Position numbers and translations under genes: made by a program. From Acidimicrobiaceae bacterium (lineage in GTDB: Bacteria > Actinomycetota > Acidimicrobiia > Acidimicrobiales > MedAcidi-G1): a stretch of DNA of 52,697 bases. Numbering within the stretch: position 1 is the stretch's first letter; the number at the start of each line of letters is the position of its first letter. Location of the stretch: positions 1-52,697 of the forward strand of contig PBDJ01000022.1 of the NCBI GenBank assembly GCA_002717365.1. The letters are read 5' to 3'. The notes beneath the pieces were generated by a model, which ran no database searches, had not been told where the DNA came from, and was given only the letters and a program-made list of their open reading frames with translations. This document shows positions 34,421 through 44,700 of this stretch, one piece after another.

Positions 34421-37104
34421 GACGGCATCCCCGACCGGTCGGCTGAATCGCCGGGGTCTCCGCCAACTTCGATGCTTGCGTCCTCGTCCCTGTCGACAGT
34501 GACGTCGTCCTCGTCCTCAGGGTTGTCACCTGTTCCCCCATCGGAGCCCGGCGGGCCGGAAGCCCGCCCCTCCACCCATTGGTCCACTAGGCGGTCACCG
34601 TCCGGCCCGAGGGCCGCCGCGTCATACCAGGGAGTTGACGGGTCGTCGGGCTCGGGCCGTCGAACCAGCACTAGCAGGACCACCAGCCCAACGGCAGTCA
34701 GCAGCATGGCCACCACGTCGACGGTCGTCCGACCGTACGACAGGCGAACCTCCTCGTCGGTCGGGACCACGACCATCAGATTGGGCGTGGCCCGCCACGG
34801 GCCGAGGGCCCCCTCGACCTCCCAGTTGGGAAAGTACGAGGTCCGCACCAGGACAGGGACGCCGAGTCGGTCAACGTGAAACGAGACGGTGTCCACCCCG
34901 GCCTCCACGTCACGGACGACAACAGCTGGCAAGGGTCGCCGTTCCGGCTGGTCGGCGGTCGCTACCCGCTGCCATCCGTCAGGTCCGCCTACCGTGCGGA
35001 CCACGGCTGCCGACCCCTGCTGGAATACCTCCACCGCCGGATCCATCCACCCTGCGTGGTCCACGTTGGAAAAGACGGCAGGCTCGACGTCCAGCGGAAC
35101 CACCAGGTCGGCTCCGTCAACGGCGAACACCACCCACGGCCCACTGGTGGCCAGTTCAGTCAGATGCCGGTGGGCTCGGGCCTCGTCGACGACCCTCTCA
35201 GAGAAGGCGGCGTAGTAGGGGACACCGAGCTGACGGAGATGGTCCACCCCGGCCTCCAGATCGAAACCCCGGTAGGGCAGGCCCCGCTGGGCCCGAGACG
35301 GCGACTCTGAAAGCTCCGACTGGACCAAGAAGTGGTACGGGGTGGTAGTAGACGCCTCGAAGTACAAGCCCTCCATAGAGCCAATGCAACCGTCGGTCCA
35401 GTGGGGCAAAAGCATGAGGGCCATTGGCGTGCCGTACCGGACGAGGTCGCTGTGGTACTCCCACAGCAACCGACCGCACCCGTTCCGCTCGGCAATCCTG
35501 ACCATGGTGTCGGTCAAGGCCCGCTGCTCCTCCCAGCCGCCGCCCGTGTCGTCACCCACCCGGGCCTCGTACCCGGCGAAGTTCCACCGGACCCACGGCC
35601 GCCCCAGGTTGAGCTCTTCGCTCTCGAAGCCCAGCCACGAGTAGGTGTTGCCGGACATCGATCCGGTGGGCAGGACCCGTAACGGCATCCCCAGATAGGC
35701 CACCAGAGCTAAGGAGGCCACGACCGCTCCCCCTCCGCTGACCAGGCGACCGGGCCGTCCGAAAGCCGACCGGCGAAGACCGTCGAGCATGCGTCCAGCT
35801 AGACGTAGTACGTCGGCGACGCCAATGGCGGCCAGGAGGTAGATGCTCAGGTAGTAGGCGGGAAGGATACGACCGTTGTAGAGGCGACCCTCCGGAAGGT
35901 GGATAAAGGCCAGCCCTAGGACGAGGGCCGAACCGGCCATCACCAGGCCGAGTCGCCGACGAAAGACGATGGAAGCCAGCAGGCCAACGGCGGCCACCAC
36001 TATGGCCACTTGTAGCGGTGGGTCGTTGGTCAGGAAGTCGGCGGCCAGTTCATCGCGGTCCAACAGGTAGGACCGAAACCGGGTCAGTTTGTGCCATGCC
36101 ATGTCGTTAAGGTGGGCCCGCTGCCACCAGAACGGCAGCACCCAGAAGGCCGAACAGAGGCCGGCCACCAGCCCGGTGGTCAACAGCCAGCGCAGCGATT
36201 GGCGGCCGGGCCGCAGGACGACGGCCACCGCCGAAGCCACCAGGGCGTAAAAGGCGACCAACAGGTGGCAGAGCCCAGTGAGAGCCAGAAGGACGGCCGC
36301 CGGAGCACACCCCCGTCCGGTCTCCAGGCCCCGGACCAGCAGACCCAGGTAAACGAGAACAGCGGCCACGGCCAGGGCAAAGGCAAACTCACCGGCCATG
36401 GTCGACATGAGATTGCCACCCATGATGTTGAACGACCGGTCGAACAGGAACGGCAGGGTGGCTACCGCGGTGAGAGCCGGACCGGGGAAGGGCAGGCCCG
36501 CCAGGCGGCCGGTGAGCCACCCGGAGACCGGCATGACCAGCAGGCCGGCCACCGTGACCCACTTGAGAGCCAGGCCGTAGTGAACGGGGACCACCAACAC
36601 GACCAACGCGGCCAGCAGGGTCAGGAGGGCCGGCCAGCGAGCCGGGCGACGACGGACCACCCGCACGGCGGCCCAGCCGAGAGCCGGTAACACCACGGCC
36701 AGCAGCGGCGTGGCAAGGCCAACGTCCACGGCCACCACGAACAGCATGGGGACCACCATGTAGAAGTGGTAGGCGGGGAAACCGGCATACCAGTCGGGGG
36801 TCCAGCCGCTGAGGCGGAACTGGGGCAGCAACTCGTCGCGAAGAAAGGCCGGTCCCCAGACGTGGGCACCCAGGTCACCGCCGGTGGGGGTGGTGTCGGT
36901 GAACAGCACGCCGTCGGGGTTGACTACCCACAGCACGAACAGGGCGCTGCCGGCAACCAGAAGGCCGGTCACCCAGGCGGTAAACGGAATCCGACGTAGG
37001 AAGGCCACCAGTGGGCCGGCCAGTTCGACCGCCTCCTCGGGGGACCTGGCGAGGGTCGGTTCGGCGACCGACTCCTCGGGGGCTGGACCGGAGCCGCCCA
37101 TCAT
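34417..37104 (-). CDS. Large polytopic membrane protein, GT-C-like (PTPS-related membrane family)
   Basis: 895 residues. A cytoplasmic N-terminus of about 35 residues leads into around a dozen membrane segments up to about residue 490. A large extracytoplasmic domain, a final membrane helix and a very acidic tail (GDNPEDEDDVTVDRDEDASIE) follow. The first loop, PTGGDLGAHVWGPAFL then DWYAGFPAYHFYMVVP, has the Asp/His-rich pattern of GT-C glycosyltransferases that use lipid-linked sugars; this is inference. ATG at 37104 overlaps the CPBP gene stop by 4 bp, and the stop overlaps the GtrA-GT2 gene, so a lipid-sugar donor made by that protein is a plausible substrate. Confidence 0.72.
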   Translation of the reverse strand: MMGGSGPAPEESVAEPTLARSPEEAVELAGPLVAFLRRIPFTAWVTGLLVAGSALFVLWVVNPDGVLFTDTTPTGGDLGAHVWGPAFLRDELLPQFRLSGWTPDWYAGFPAYHFYMVVPMLFVVAVDVGLATPLLAVVLPALGWAAVRVVRRRPARWPALLTLLAALVVLVVPVHYGLALKWVTVAGLLVMPVSGWLTGRLAGLPFPGPALTAVATLPFLFDRSFNIMGGNLMSTMAGEFAFALAVAAVLVYLGLLVRGLETGRGCAPAAVLLALTGLCHLLVAFYALVASAVAVVLRPGRQSLRWLLTTGLVAGLCSAFWVLPFWWQRAHLNDMAWHKLTRFRSYLLDRDELAADFLTNDPPLQVAIVVAAVGLLASIVFRRRLGLVMAGSALVLGLAFIHLPEGRLYNGRILPAYYLSIYLLAAIGVADVLRLAGRMLDGLRRSAFGRPGRLVSGGGAVVASLALVAYLGMPLRVLPTGSMSGNTYSWLGFESEELNLGRPWVRWNFAGYEARVGDDTGGGWEEQRALTDTMVRIAERNGCGRLLWEYHSDLVRYGTPMALMLLPHWTDGCIGSMEGLYFEASTTTPYHFLVQSELSESPSRAQRGLPYRGFDLEAGVDHLRQLGVPYYAAFSERVVDEARAHRHLTELATSGPWVVFAVDGADLVVPLDVEPAVFSNVDHAGWMDPAVEVFQQGSAAVVRTVGGPDGWQRVATADQPERRPLPAVVVRDVEAGVDTVSFHVDRLGVPVLVRTSYFPNWEVEGALGPWRATPNLMVVVPTDEEVRLSYGRTTVDVVAMLLTAVGLVVLLVLVRRPEPDDPSTPWYDAAALGPDGDRLVDQWVEGRASGPPGSDGGTGDNPEDEDDVTVDRDEDASIEVGGDPGDSADRSGMPS

Positions 37105-37820
37105 CCACCCACGCCGACTAGCAGCATGGTGACGGCCACGGCGTTGAAGCCGAGGTGGGCCCAAACGGCTCGGCCCAAGCGGCCGTCACGCTGGGCCAGC
37201 CATCCGCAGACCAAGCCGATGGTCACCAGAGCCGGGAACTGAAGGGGCTGTAGGTGGGCGAACCCGAACACCACGGCCGAGACCATCAGGGCGATCCGAG
37301 GTCGCATCAGGGCTTCGAAGGCCCGGAGGGCCAGACCCCGGAAGAAAACCTCCTCGACGATCGGGGCGCCGATCACGACGGTGAGCACGAGGAGCAGGAC
37401 GCCACCCAGGCCGTCCGCCTTGTCGGTCAGTTCACGGGCTGGCGCCGAGACGTCCAGGTCGTCGTTCAGCAGGAGCAGCGGTAGGTAGATAACCGGTACG
37501 ACGAATATCTGGCAAACAACGCCGACCCAAAGCCCTCCCCACGCGTCCCGAGCCCTAGCTCCCCAGCCCAGGTCGGACCATCGCACCCCCCGTGCAACCA
37601 CCAGCCACAGCGGAACGCCCAGCAGGCCCACCCACAGGGCGGCCTGCATCACAGCGACCATGGACAACGGCAGCACATCATCCACCTCGTAGTCACCGAG
37701 GGTGAAGATCAGCCCGGCCACCACCACGCTGGCCACCATCCCGATGACGACACCAGCCGCCACGTGGCCAATGCCCCAGGCTCGGCCAGGTTCAGCCACC
37801 TCGACGGGCTGGTCCTCCAT
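37101..37820 (-). CDS. CPBP-family intramembrane metalloprotease
   Basis: 239 residues with about seven hydrophobic segments. All three family motifs are present in order: EExxxR in APIVEEVFFRG, FxxxH in FGFAHLQ, and HxxxN in HLGFNAV, so it should be catalytically competent. Members (Abi/CAAX protease type) process or modify membrane proteins; the target here is unknown. It heads an operon with the GT-C-like and GtrA-GT2 genes. The ATG lies 7 nt after a TAGGGT -10 box, back-to-back with ftsH. Confidence 0.87.
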   Translation of the reverse strand: MEDQPVEVAEPGRAWGIGHVAAGVVIGMVASVVVAGLIFTLGDYEVDDVLPLSMVAVMQAALWVGLLGVPLWLVVARGVRWSDLGWGARARDAWGGLWVGVVCQIFVVPVIYLPLLLLNDDLDVSAPARELTDKADGLGGVLLLVLTVVIGAPIVEEVFFRGLALRAFEALMRPRIALMVSAVVFGFAHLQPLQFPALVTIGLVCGWLAQRDGRLGRAVWAHLGFNAVAVTMLLVGVGG

Positions 37821-37827
37821 TCGACGA

Positions 37828-37833
37828 ACCCTA
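37828..37833 (-). promoter_or_regulatory. -10 box of predicted leaderless CPBP promoter (divergent with ftsH)
   Basis: TAGGGT ends 7 nt before the ATG at 37820; no ribosome site. Confidence 0.55.
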
Positions 37834-37894
37834 GCGACGGCTTCAACGGCCGCCCCGGTCGCCCGGCCGGGGTCGATCTGAGACGTCTCTCCCG

Positions 37895-37900
37895 TACGCT
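37895..37900 (+). promoter_or_regulatory. -10 box of predicted leaderless ftsH promoter
   Basis: TACGCT ends 6 nt before the ftsH ATG. The GAAGGT between box and ATG is too close to serve as a ribosome site. Together with the CPBP -10 box it makes an 86-bp divergent promoter region. Confidence 0.5.
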
Positions 37901-37906
37901 GAAGGT

Positions 37907-39841
37907 ATGGCGAAACGCCTCGACAAGCGCTCTGGACAGCACCCCGAGCGTCCGGACCGGTCCGATCGCCAGCTCCCGACGGGTGCTCGACCGGGTCGTG
38001 ACCAGGGCTGGCCCCGCTGGGGGATCTGGATGGTTATGGGCTTGATCGCCGCTGCCCTGTTCTTCCCTAGCTTCCTGCCCTCTGATCAGATCGACGAGGT
38101 GCCTTACGACCGGTTCCTAGACCGGGTAGCAGTCGGCGAGGTGGCCGAGATCTTGGTCGACAACCAGACGGGTCGCATTGAGTTCATCGACGGTGAGGGC
38201 ACTAGTTACGCCACGACCGGCCCCCTGGAACTCTCGATAGATGACCGGAGGCTGCTTGCCGACAGCGGCGCTGCGGTGCACTTTGAAACGCCACAGCCCG
38301 GCTTCTTCCAGACGTGGCTGCCCCTACTGCTACCCGTCGGGCTCATCATTCTGTTCTTCGTGTGGATCAATCGCCGGGCCCAGGGGCAGATGAGCGGGAT
38401 GATGTCCATCGGCCGATCGCGGGCCAAGACCTACTCCACCGAGCGGCCGGGCACGACATTCGATGATGTGGCCGGCTACGAGGGTGTAAAGCAGGAGATC
38501 CGCGAGGTTGTGGACTTCCTGAAGGACACCGAGAAGTTCGCCGAGATCGGCGCCCGGGTCCCCAAGGGGGTGCTGCTGGTTGGCCCTCCGGGAACCGGCA
38601 AGACGCTCATCGCCCGGGCGGTGGCTGGCGAGGCCGGCGTGCCGTTCATGTCGGTCACCGGGTCGGACTTCATGGAAATGTTCGTCGGGGTGGGCGCCAG
38701 CCGGGTCCGCGACCTGTTCGAGTCGGCCCGCAAGATGGGCCGGGCCATCATTTTCATCGACGAGGTCGACTCGGTTGGACGCAAGCGAGGTGCTGGCCTG
38801 GGCGGAGGCCATGACGAGCGGGAGCAGACCCTGAACCAGATGCTGTCCGAAATGGACGGCTTTGAGGGCAGCGAGGGCATCGTGATGCTGGCGGCCACCA
38901 ACCGGCCCGACATCCTGGACCCGGCCCTGCTACGCCCCGGCCGCTTCGACCGCCAGGTCGTGGTGCCGCTACCCGAGTTGGACGACCGGCGGCAGATTCT
39001 GGACGTGCACGTCAAGGGCAAGCAAATGGACAACGACGTGGATCTGGACCTGGTGGCCCGGGGCACGCCTGGCATGAGCGGTGCTGACCTGGCCAACCTA
39101 GTCAACGAAGCGGCTCTGATCGCCGTGCGGAACGGCGAGGACAGCATCCGGGCCGACCACTTCGAGTCAGCCCGTGACCGCACCCTTATGGGCCAAAAAC
39201 GTGAGTCGATGGCCCTAACCCCGGATGAGAAGGAGGCCATCGCCTACCACGAGGCGGGCCACGCCCTTTGCGCCGCCGTGCTCCCAACGGCCGACCCGCT
39301 CCACAAGGTGACAATCATCCCCAGTGGTATGGCCCTTGGCGTGACCATGCAGTTGCCGGAAGAAGAGCGCCACATCCACCGACAGGACTACCTAGAGGAC
39401 TCGCTGGTCGTGATGATGGGTGGACGCATAGCCGAAGACCTCGTGTTCGGCGTGGGCTCCACGGGGGCCAGCAACGACCTGGTGCGGGCCACCGAGATCA
39501 CCCGGAAGATGGTCCGGGAGTGGGGTATGAGCGACCGGGTCGGCCCCATGGCGTGGGGCAGCCAAGGGCAAGTGTTCCTGGGCGATGACCTGTTGCACTC
39601 CCGGGATTACAGCGATGACACGGCCCGGGTCATCGACGAGGAGGTCCAACGGATCCTCACCGACCAGGAGGACCGCTGCCGCAAGCTGCTCACCGACCAC
39701 CGGAACGCACTCGACCTGATCGCCCGGTCGTTGCTGGAACACGAGACGATCAACGGCGACGAGGTCGGACGCCTAGTCAAGGTGGCAGCCGCACCCGGCT
39801 CCACAACGGCCCCGGTCGAGGATCCGACCACCGTCGACTGA
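37907..39841 (+). CDS. ftsH: ATP-dependent zinc metalloprotease FtsH
   Basis: Hexameric membrane AAA+ protease for quality control of membrane and some cytosolic proteins. 644 residues: basic N-terminus, membrane helices at about 39-56 and 134-153 flanking a periplasmic domain, Walker A GPPGTGKT (226-233), Walker [19 protein letters not shown] region RPGRFDRQ, zinc site HEAGH (448-452) with the downstream acidic ligand region [11 protein letters not shown], and a C-terminal helical part. It starts at 37907 from a probably leaderless mRNA and is followed after 11 nt by a membrane thioredoxin gene. Confidence 0.96.
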   Translation: MAKRLDKRSGQHPERPDRSDRQLPTGARPGRDQGWPRWGIWMVMGLIAAALFFPSFLPSDQIDEVPYDRFLDRVAVGEVAEILVDNQTGRIEFIDGEGTSYATTGPLELSIDDRRLLADSGAAVHFETPQPGFFQTWLPLLLPVGLIILFFVWINRRAQGQMSGMMSIGRSRAKTYSTERPGTTFDDVAGYEGVKQEIREVVDFLKDTEKFAEIGARVPKGVLLVGPPGTGKTLIARAVAGEAGVPFMSVTGSDFMEMFVGVGASRVRDLFESARKMGRAIIFIDEVDSVGRKRGAGLGGGHDEREQTLNQMLSEMDGFEGSEGIVMLAATNRPDILDPALLRPGRFDRQVVVPLPELDDRRQILDVHVKGKQMDNDVDLDLVARGTPGMSGADLANLVNEAALIAVRNGEDSIRADHFESARDRTLMGQKRESMALTPDEKEAIAYHEAGHALCAAVLPTADPLHKVTIIPSGMALGVTMQLPEEERHIHRQDYLEDSLVVMMGGRIAEDLVFGVGSTGASNDLVRATEITRKMVREWGMSDRVGPMAWGSQGQVFLGDDLLHSRDYSDDTARVIDEEVQRILTDQEDRCRKLLTDHRNALDLIARSLLEHETINGDEVGRLVKVAAAPGSTTAPVEDPTTVD

Positions 39842-39852
39842 CCGGTCCTCCT

Positions 39853-40299
39853 GTGGACCGCCTGATCATCCTCGTCGTGTCGGCAGCCGCGGCAGCAACC
39901 TTGGCCTTTCTGGTTCAGCGACGGCGCCCCAACGCCCCGATCCGCACCGGCTGGACGGTCCCCGATCAACTGGACCGCCGGGACTTTGCCCATCCCGATG
40001 CTCCGTGGCTAGTAGCCGTCTTTACCTCAGCATCGTGTGACAGTTGCGCCGCGGTCGTTGACGTGGCCAAGCCCCTGGCCAGCGATGCCGTAGCCGTCGA
40101 CGTGGTGGAGATTGGCGAGAAACGTGAGGTGCACGACCGCTACGCGGTGGATGCTGTCCCTATGGTCCTGCTGGTCGACGCTCTCGGCGTGGTGCGCGAC
40201 CACCACCTAGGACCGGTGTCGGCTGCCCACCTTTGGGGGAGCCTGGCTGAACTGCGGGAACCCGGCTCTACACCCGACGGATGCGACGCCGGCCACTGA
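39853..40299 (+). CDS. Membrane-anchored thioredoxin-like protein
   Basis: 148 residues, GTG start 11 nt after the ftsH stop. One N-terminal membrane helix (about 4-21), then a thioredoxin fold: WLVAVFTSASCDSCAAVVDVA with the redox pair C62-x-x-C65, and the cis-proline in VDAVPMVLLVD (P103). The helix is followed by RRRR-type positive charge (VQRRRPNAP), so by the positive-inside rule the fold may face the cytoplasm; the N-terminus gives little opposing signal, so topology is open. Co-transcription with ftsH suggests a role in envelope redox or protein quality control. Confidence 0.8.
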   Translation: MDRLIILVVSAAAAATLAFLVQRRRPNAPIRTGWTVPDQLDRRDFAHPDAPWLVAVFTSASCDSCAAVVDVAKPLASDAVAVDVVEIGEKREVHDRYAVDAVPMVLLVDALGVVRDHHLGPVSAAHLWGSLAELREPGSTPDGCDAGH

Positions 40300-40309
40300 A
40301 TTGACCCGT

Positions 40310-41749
40310 TCAGCGGTCGGGCCACTCCTCGGTACCAGCCACCGCCACGGCCTGTCCGGCCGTGGATCCGAAACCCGACACCTCCCGCACCGATACCACC
40401 ACGGGAGCCGTGGACTCCACGGCTAGGACGACCGGCGCTCCGGCGCCCAGGTCGAACACCACCTGGGAACCCGGATCCAGTTCGACAACGGTGGGCAAGC
40501 CATCAGGAGCCTGACCGGCCAACACCTTGACCTCCAGGGTGGCGATACCACTAACCGACGGGTTGGCCACGGCCAGTACATCGTCGAAACTCGCGAACCG
40601 CTCCCCGAGATCCACTACCCAGCCCCGGGCCGCCACCCCGGTAGCCGGTCGGACAGCCAGATCGGGCGGAACGACGATGTCCGGACCACCTGACCCCCGC
40701 CGAACCAGGGAAGCGGCCAATGGTTGACCGTCCAGAGAGCGCACCTCGATACCGAACGGGCCCACGCCGTCCAAGCGACCGTCTTCCAAACTAACCACGT
40801 GACGCTGGCCAGCCCGCAGCACCACCGGCCACGGTTCCACGAATCCGTCGGCCGGTGAGGTCCGGGCCACTACCTCGAGTTCCACGGTCTCGAAGCCCGG
40901 GTTCAGGACCACGACAGCCAGATCGCCGGCTGGTCCGGCGCCTGGCACAAAGAGGCGGTTAGCGACGCCGGGCGTTCCGGGCGCCAGATCCACCCCCCGA
41001 AGGCCAGTTGGCCCCCGACCGTCGGACAACTGGAGCCGAACAGCAGCCAACTGCCCGACCCGGACATCGACCACGGCCGAAACCACGGCCGAATCCGCGA
41101 TACGAGCCGACATGTCGTAGGCCACCACCGACCGGCCAGGCACCACCAGACCCTGCGAGTCCAGGGTCTCCCGGCGGCCAATGTCACCCACGAACCGCAG
41201 ATCAGCCACCGCAGAGGCCGGGAACGGGTTGTGTAGAAGCAGCCAGGTCCGATTTCCAGGGCGGGCTGTGGTCGACCACGGCACTAGCCAGGTGTCCGAC
41301 GTGCGGGTCAGGCAGGGCCGCTGGTCAACGCCATCACCCTCGACCCGCTGGCCAACCACTACCGCCCCCCCGGGGACCTCGACGGTCACTGCGGCAAAGG
41401 CCGAACCTGGGACGAACCGACCGGGACGGATCTCCAGACGGTCACCGGCGTCCAGTCGGAAGGCCCGCTCCACAGCTCGCCCACGGTCATCGACCACGAT
41501 CACCCGCCCGTCGGTAGAGCCGGCCGAGATGCTGGCCATTTCGACCACCCGGTGGTCCACTCCATCTAAGGCGGTGGTCGGCCCGAGGCAGAACCACAGG
41601 TCGGAGGACTGTCCGGCTAGCGCCATGGCCGAAGGGGCCGCAGCGGGGCGATCGTCTCGCCGTTCCTCCGGGTCGTCCACAGCCAGAGCCGAGGAGCCGA
41701 GCAGGAGGGCACCCAGCACCACGAGGGCCGGCATGCGATGGGCGTTCAC
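40310..41749 (-). CDS. DUF5719-like secreted protein
   Basis: 479 residues with an N-terminal signal sequence (about 5-24, ending near SSALAVDD). The rest is beta-rich, with repeating segments of the kind LLLHNPFPASAVADLRFVGD, VVLNPGFETVELEVVA and VANPSVSGIATLEVKVLAG, consistent with repeated beta-sandwich units. Length, topology and position directly after a large GT2 gene, coupled by GTGA, match DUF5719, an actinobacterial family of unknown function. It ends 10 bp from the convergent thioredoxin gene; I see no terminator hairpin there. Confidence 0.74.
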   Translation of the reverse strand: MNAHRMPALVVLGALLLGSSALAVDDPEERRDDRPAAAPSAMALAGQSSDLWFCLGPTTALDGVDHRVVEMASISAGSTDGRVIVVDDRGRAVERAFRLDAGDRLEIRPGRFVPGSAFAAVTVEVPGGAVVVGQRVEGDGVDQRPCLTRTSDTWLVPWSTTARPGNRTWLLLHNPFPASAVADLRFVGDIGRRETLDSQGLVVPGRSVVAYDMSARIADSAVVSAVVDVRVGQLAAVRLQLSDGRGPTGLRGVDLAPGTPGVANRLFVPGAGPAGDLAVVVLNPGFETVELEVVARTSPADGFVEPWPVVLRAGQRHVVSLEDGRLDGVGPFGIEVRSLDGQPLAASLVRRGSGGPDIVVPPDLAVRPATGVAARGWVVDLGERFASFDDVLAVANPSVSGIATLEVKVLAGQAPDGLPTVVELDPGSQVVFDLGAGAPVVLAVESTAPVVVSVREVSGFGSTAGQAVAVAGTEEWPDR

Positions 41750-44700
41750 CGTCGGACCTCCCGGACCGTGCGAGCCCAACTGGCCAGCAGCAAGACCACG
41801 CCGAACAGGATGACCTGAACGGCTCGCCGGCCGGCCGATCCGTCGTCGTCCAGGACCAAAAAGCCCACCGAGTCACGGGCCACCCGCACCGACGGGTGAT
41901 CCATCACAGCCCCCGGCTCGTTCGGGTCGACCAGGGGCTGATCGACCCCATCGACGACGAAACCCCACGAGCGATCAGGACCCACCGCCCATCGCAGGGC
42001 CCCGTCAGCCGACGCCGTCACCACCCGCTGGTCGAGGGCCTGTCGGGTCACTACCACCGGCACGGCCTGACGGTTGTGGTCGCGGACCACGGCCAGCGGT
42101 GCCTCGACGGCCAGGTTGCGGTACACGGTGACAGCCCGATTTAGCCCCTCCATCCGTTCCAAGTCCAGTTGACGAGACAAAGCACCAGTCAGGTGGTCGG
42201 GCACCATCACCTCAATCCCTGGCTGGGGAACCGGCGCTGCCCGCTCGACGAGCACCACCCAACCCACGCCCCACAGGCCGAGGCGGGCCCCAAGGCGACT
42301 GGTGTCACCATCCACGGCGCCGCCCACAGCCGTCCGGATGGCCTCCATGCCCTCGGTGGACTCCAGAGGCCACTGATCGCCCAGATCAGGGCGTCCGTCG
42401 GTGACGGCCAAAGAAAGGCCGTCGGACAGGGGAATGCCAACCGCTGGGAGCACCGAAGGTGCCCCCAGCCACACGACACGGGGTACACCGCCGTGGACGG
42501 TCTCGGTATCGACCGGGCTCCGGGAGATAAACGGCACGGCCGACCGGAGGTCGTCGCGGGCCGTCCCCCACGCCCCGTCGATCGACCCAGCCAGCACGGG
42601 CAACACCACGACGGCCAACGAGAGGCCCATCAGGCCGACCGCTCCCTGGCGTACCCAACGCTCCGACCGGGCCGAAGCCCCCTCCCCCAGCAGGTCGGTA
42701 CCGAGGGAGGCCACGCCGACCGCGGCGGCCCATGCCAAGCCAACAGCTGCCGGGGCAAGGAGGATCCCCGGTTCGGGAGTCGGTCCGTCCCACCAGCCCT
42801 GGTCGACCACCCAGACGGTGGACCACGAAGCGGCCACCACGAACCACGCCCGGATGGCGAGAGCCAGATGGCGTCCTCGGGCCACCAACAGGGCCAAGGC
42901 GGGAACCACCAGCAGGGCTAGGCCGAGGCGGCCCAGCCCGAAGTCTCCGGTCTCCAGGCGGAACATGGCGTCAGCACCTAGACCGTGGACCGGCCAGGCG
43001 GTCGACTCGACCAGTGAGTCGACCGTCCGGTCTCCCAGCAAGGCAGCCAGCAGCGGGAGGTGAAGAAGGGCCGCCACGATGACCGCTCCCGCCCCCACGA
43101 TCGCCAGGCGGGCCAGCCCGGCCAGGCTGCCGGCTAGGCCCGTGCCTACCATCAGGCCAACCACCACCATGCCTGCCGGCACCACGAGTACCGGCTCGAC
43201 GACGACCACGGCGGCCAGCACCAGGCCAGTGACCAGAACGTCAGACCACAGGCTCCGGAGGCGGGTCCCTGGGCCGGGGTCCCCTCCCCGGCCGCCGTAG
43301 GGCGCCACACCCTGGGCCCCGACCAGTCGGCGGACCAGCCAAGGCACGGCGGCGTAGGCGGCCAAAGGCCCGATGCGGCCGGCCCGGAGGGCGTCGTAGG
43401 GCAAGGGGACGGATAGGTAGATGAGCACGGCGACGGCCCGAGACCGTCCGCCGCCCACCGGTCTGACCAGGCGCCACATGCCGACGGCCCCCATCGGCAG
43501 GGCGGCCAGCACGACGAGGGTCCACAGCAGGCCAGTAGCCCACGGCCAGAGACCGTCGGCTAGGCCCAGAAGGGCCAGGCCGTCCGGGCCAACCACGGTG
43601 GTACCGGTCCCGGTGGGCCGCCATCCCAGCCACCACGACCGAACTAAATCGGTCGGGTCGGTGGGCGGGGGCTGGAAACGTCCGACAGCAGGGAGACCGC
43701 CGCGGAACAGTGCACGCGACCCGAAGCCGAGAACGGCCGCCGAGACCATGAGGGCCAGACCACCGGGCCCCAGCAGCATCGACCACAGGCGATGGAGGCG
43801 AAGTTGGGCCGGCGACCGGTCGTCGGTCCCAGTGAGGGCCAAGCCGGTCACCACCCGTCGGAAAGCCCGGTGAGGAACCTCCAAGCGCGCTAGGCCGGAT
43901 TCGACAGCCGGTTCAGGGGCGGGCAGGCGGCGGCGGGCAGCCGATGACAGCCGCCGAAGGTTCCATGGCCAGGCGCCAAGCAACGCCCAGACATACCGGA
44001 ACCGACCGGTCAGCGCCCCGTAGAACACCCCGACCACGGTGGCGCCCAGGATGCCCAGCGCCGCGGTGGCCGCCCGGGCAGGGCGATGGCAGACCAACAC
44101 TCGGCGGAGACGGTGACGGGCCCAGCGGGAGGACGCCGAGCGTTCAGCGGCCCGGTCCCCCACCAGTTCTAGACGGTGGGCCACGGCAGTCGGCGCCGTG
44201 GATACCGAAGCACCGACTAGGTGGGCCCGCCAACAGAGCTCCAGCACGGCGTCGCCGTCCACCACCTCGGGGTCGAGGCCGCCGAGAGCCTCGTAGAGGT
44301 CGGCCCGGACCAGGACCGCCCCCGAGGCCACCGATAGGACGTCGCTTTGGGTGTCGTACTGGCCCTGATCGACCTCGCCCGGTTCCACAAGCGGCACCCG
44401 GGTGCCAAGGCGGTCAACTGATGCCCCAAGGTCGTCCAAGGACCGACTCTCTCCGGGGCCCAGAACCTTGGCACCTACGATCCCTAGGTTGGCCTCGACG
44501 GCTCGCTCCACCATCCGCCGTACCGCGGTGTCGTTAACCACCACGTCGTCACCCAGAATGAGCAGGAACCGGGGAGGCGGTCCGCTGGTTCGGGCCGTCA
44601 GGCCGGCAGCGACCGAAGCACCTAGACCGGGTGTCCCGTCCAACACGGCGATGGTGGAACCGGGCAGGAACCGGCCGACGCCCTCCACCACCTGATCGTG

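Noticed and set aside
40290-40320. Bidirectional terminator between the convergent thioredoxin and DUF5719 genes
   Set aside because: Only 10 bp separate the stops and no hairpin with a U-run is present.
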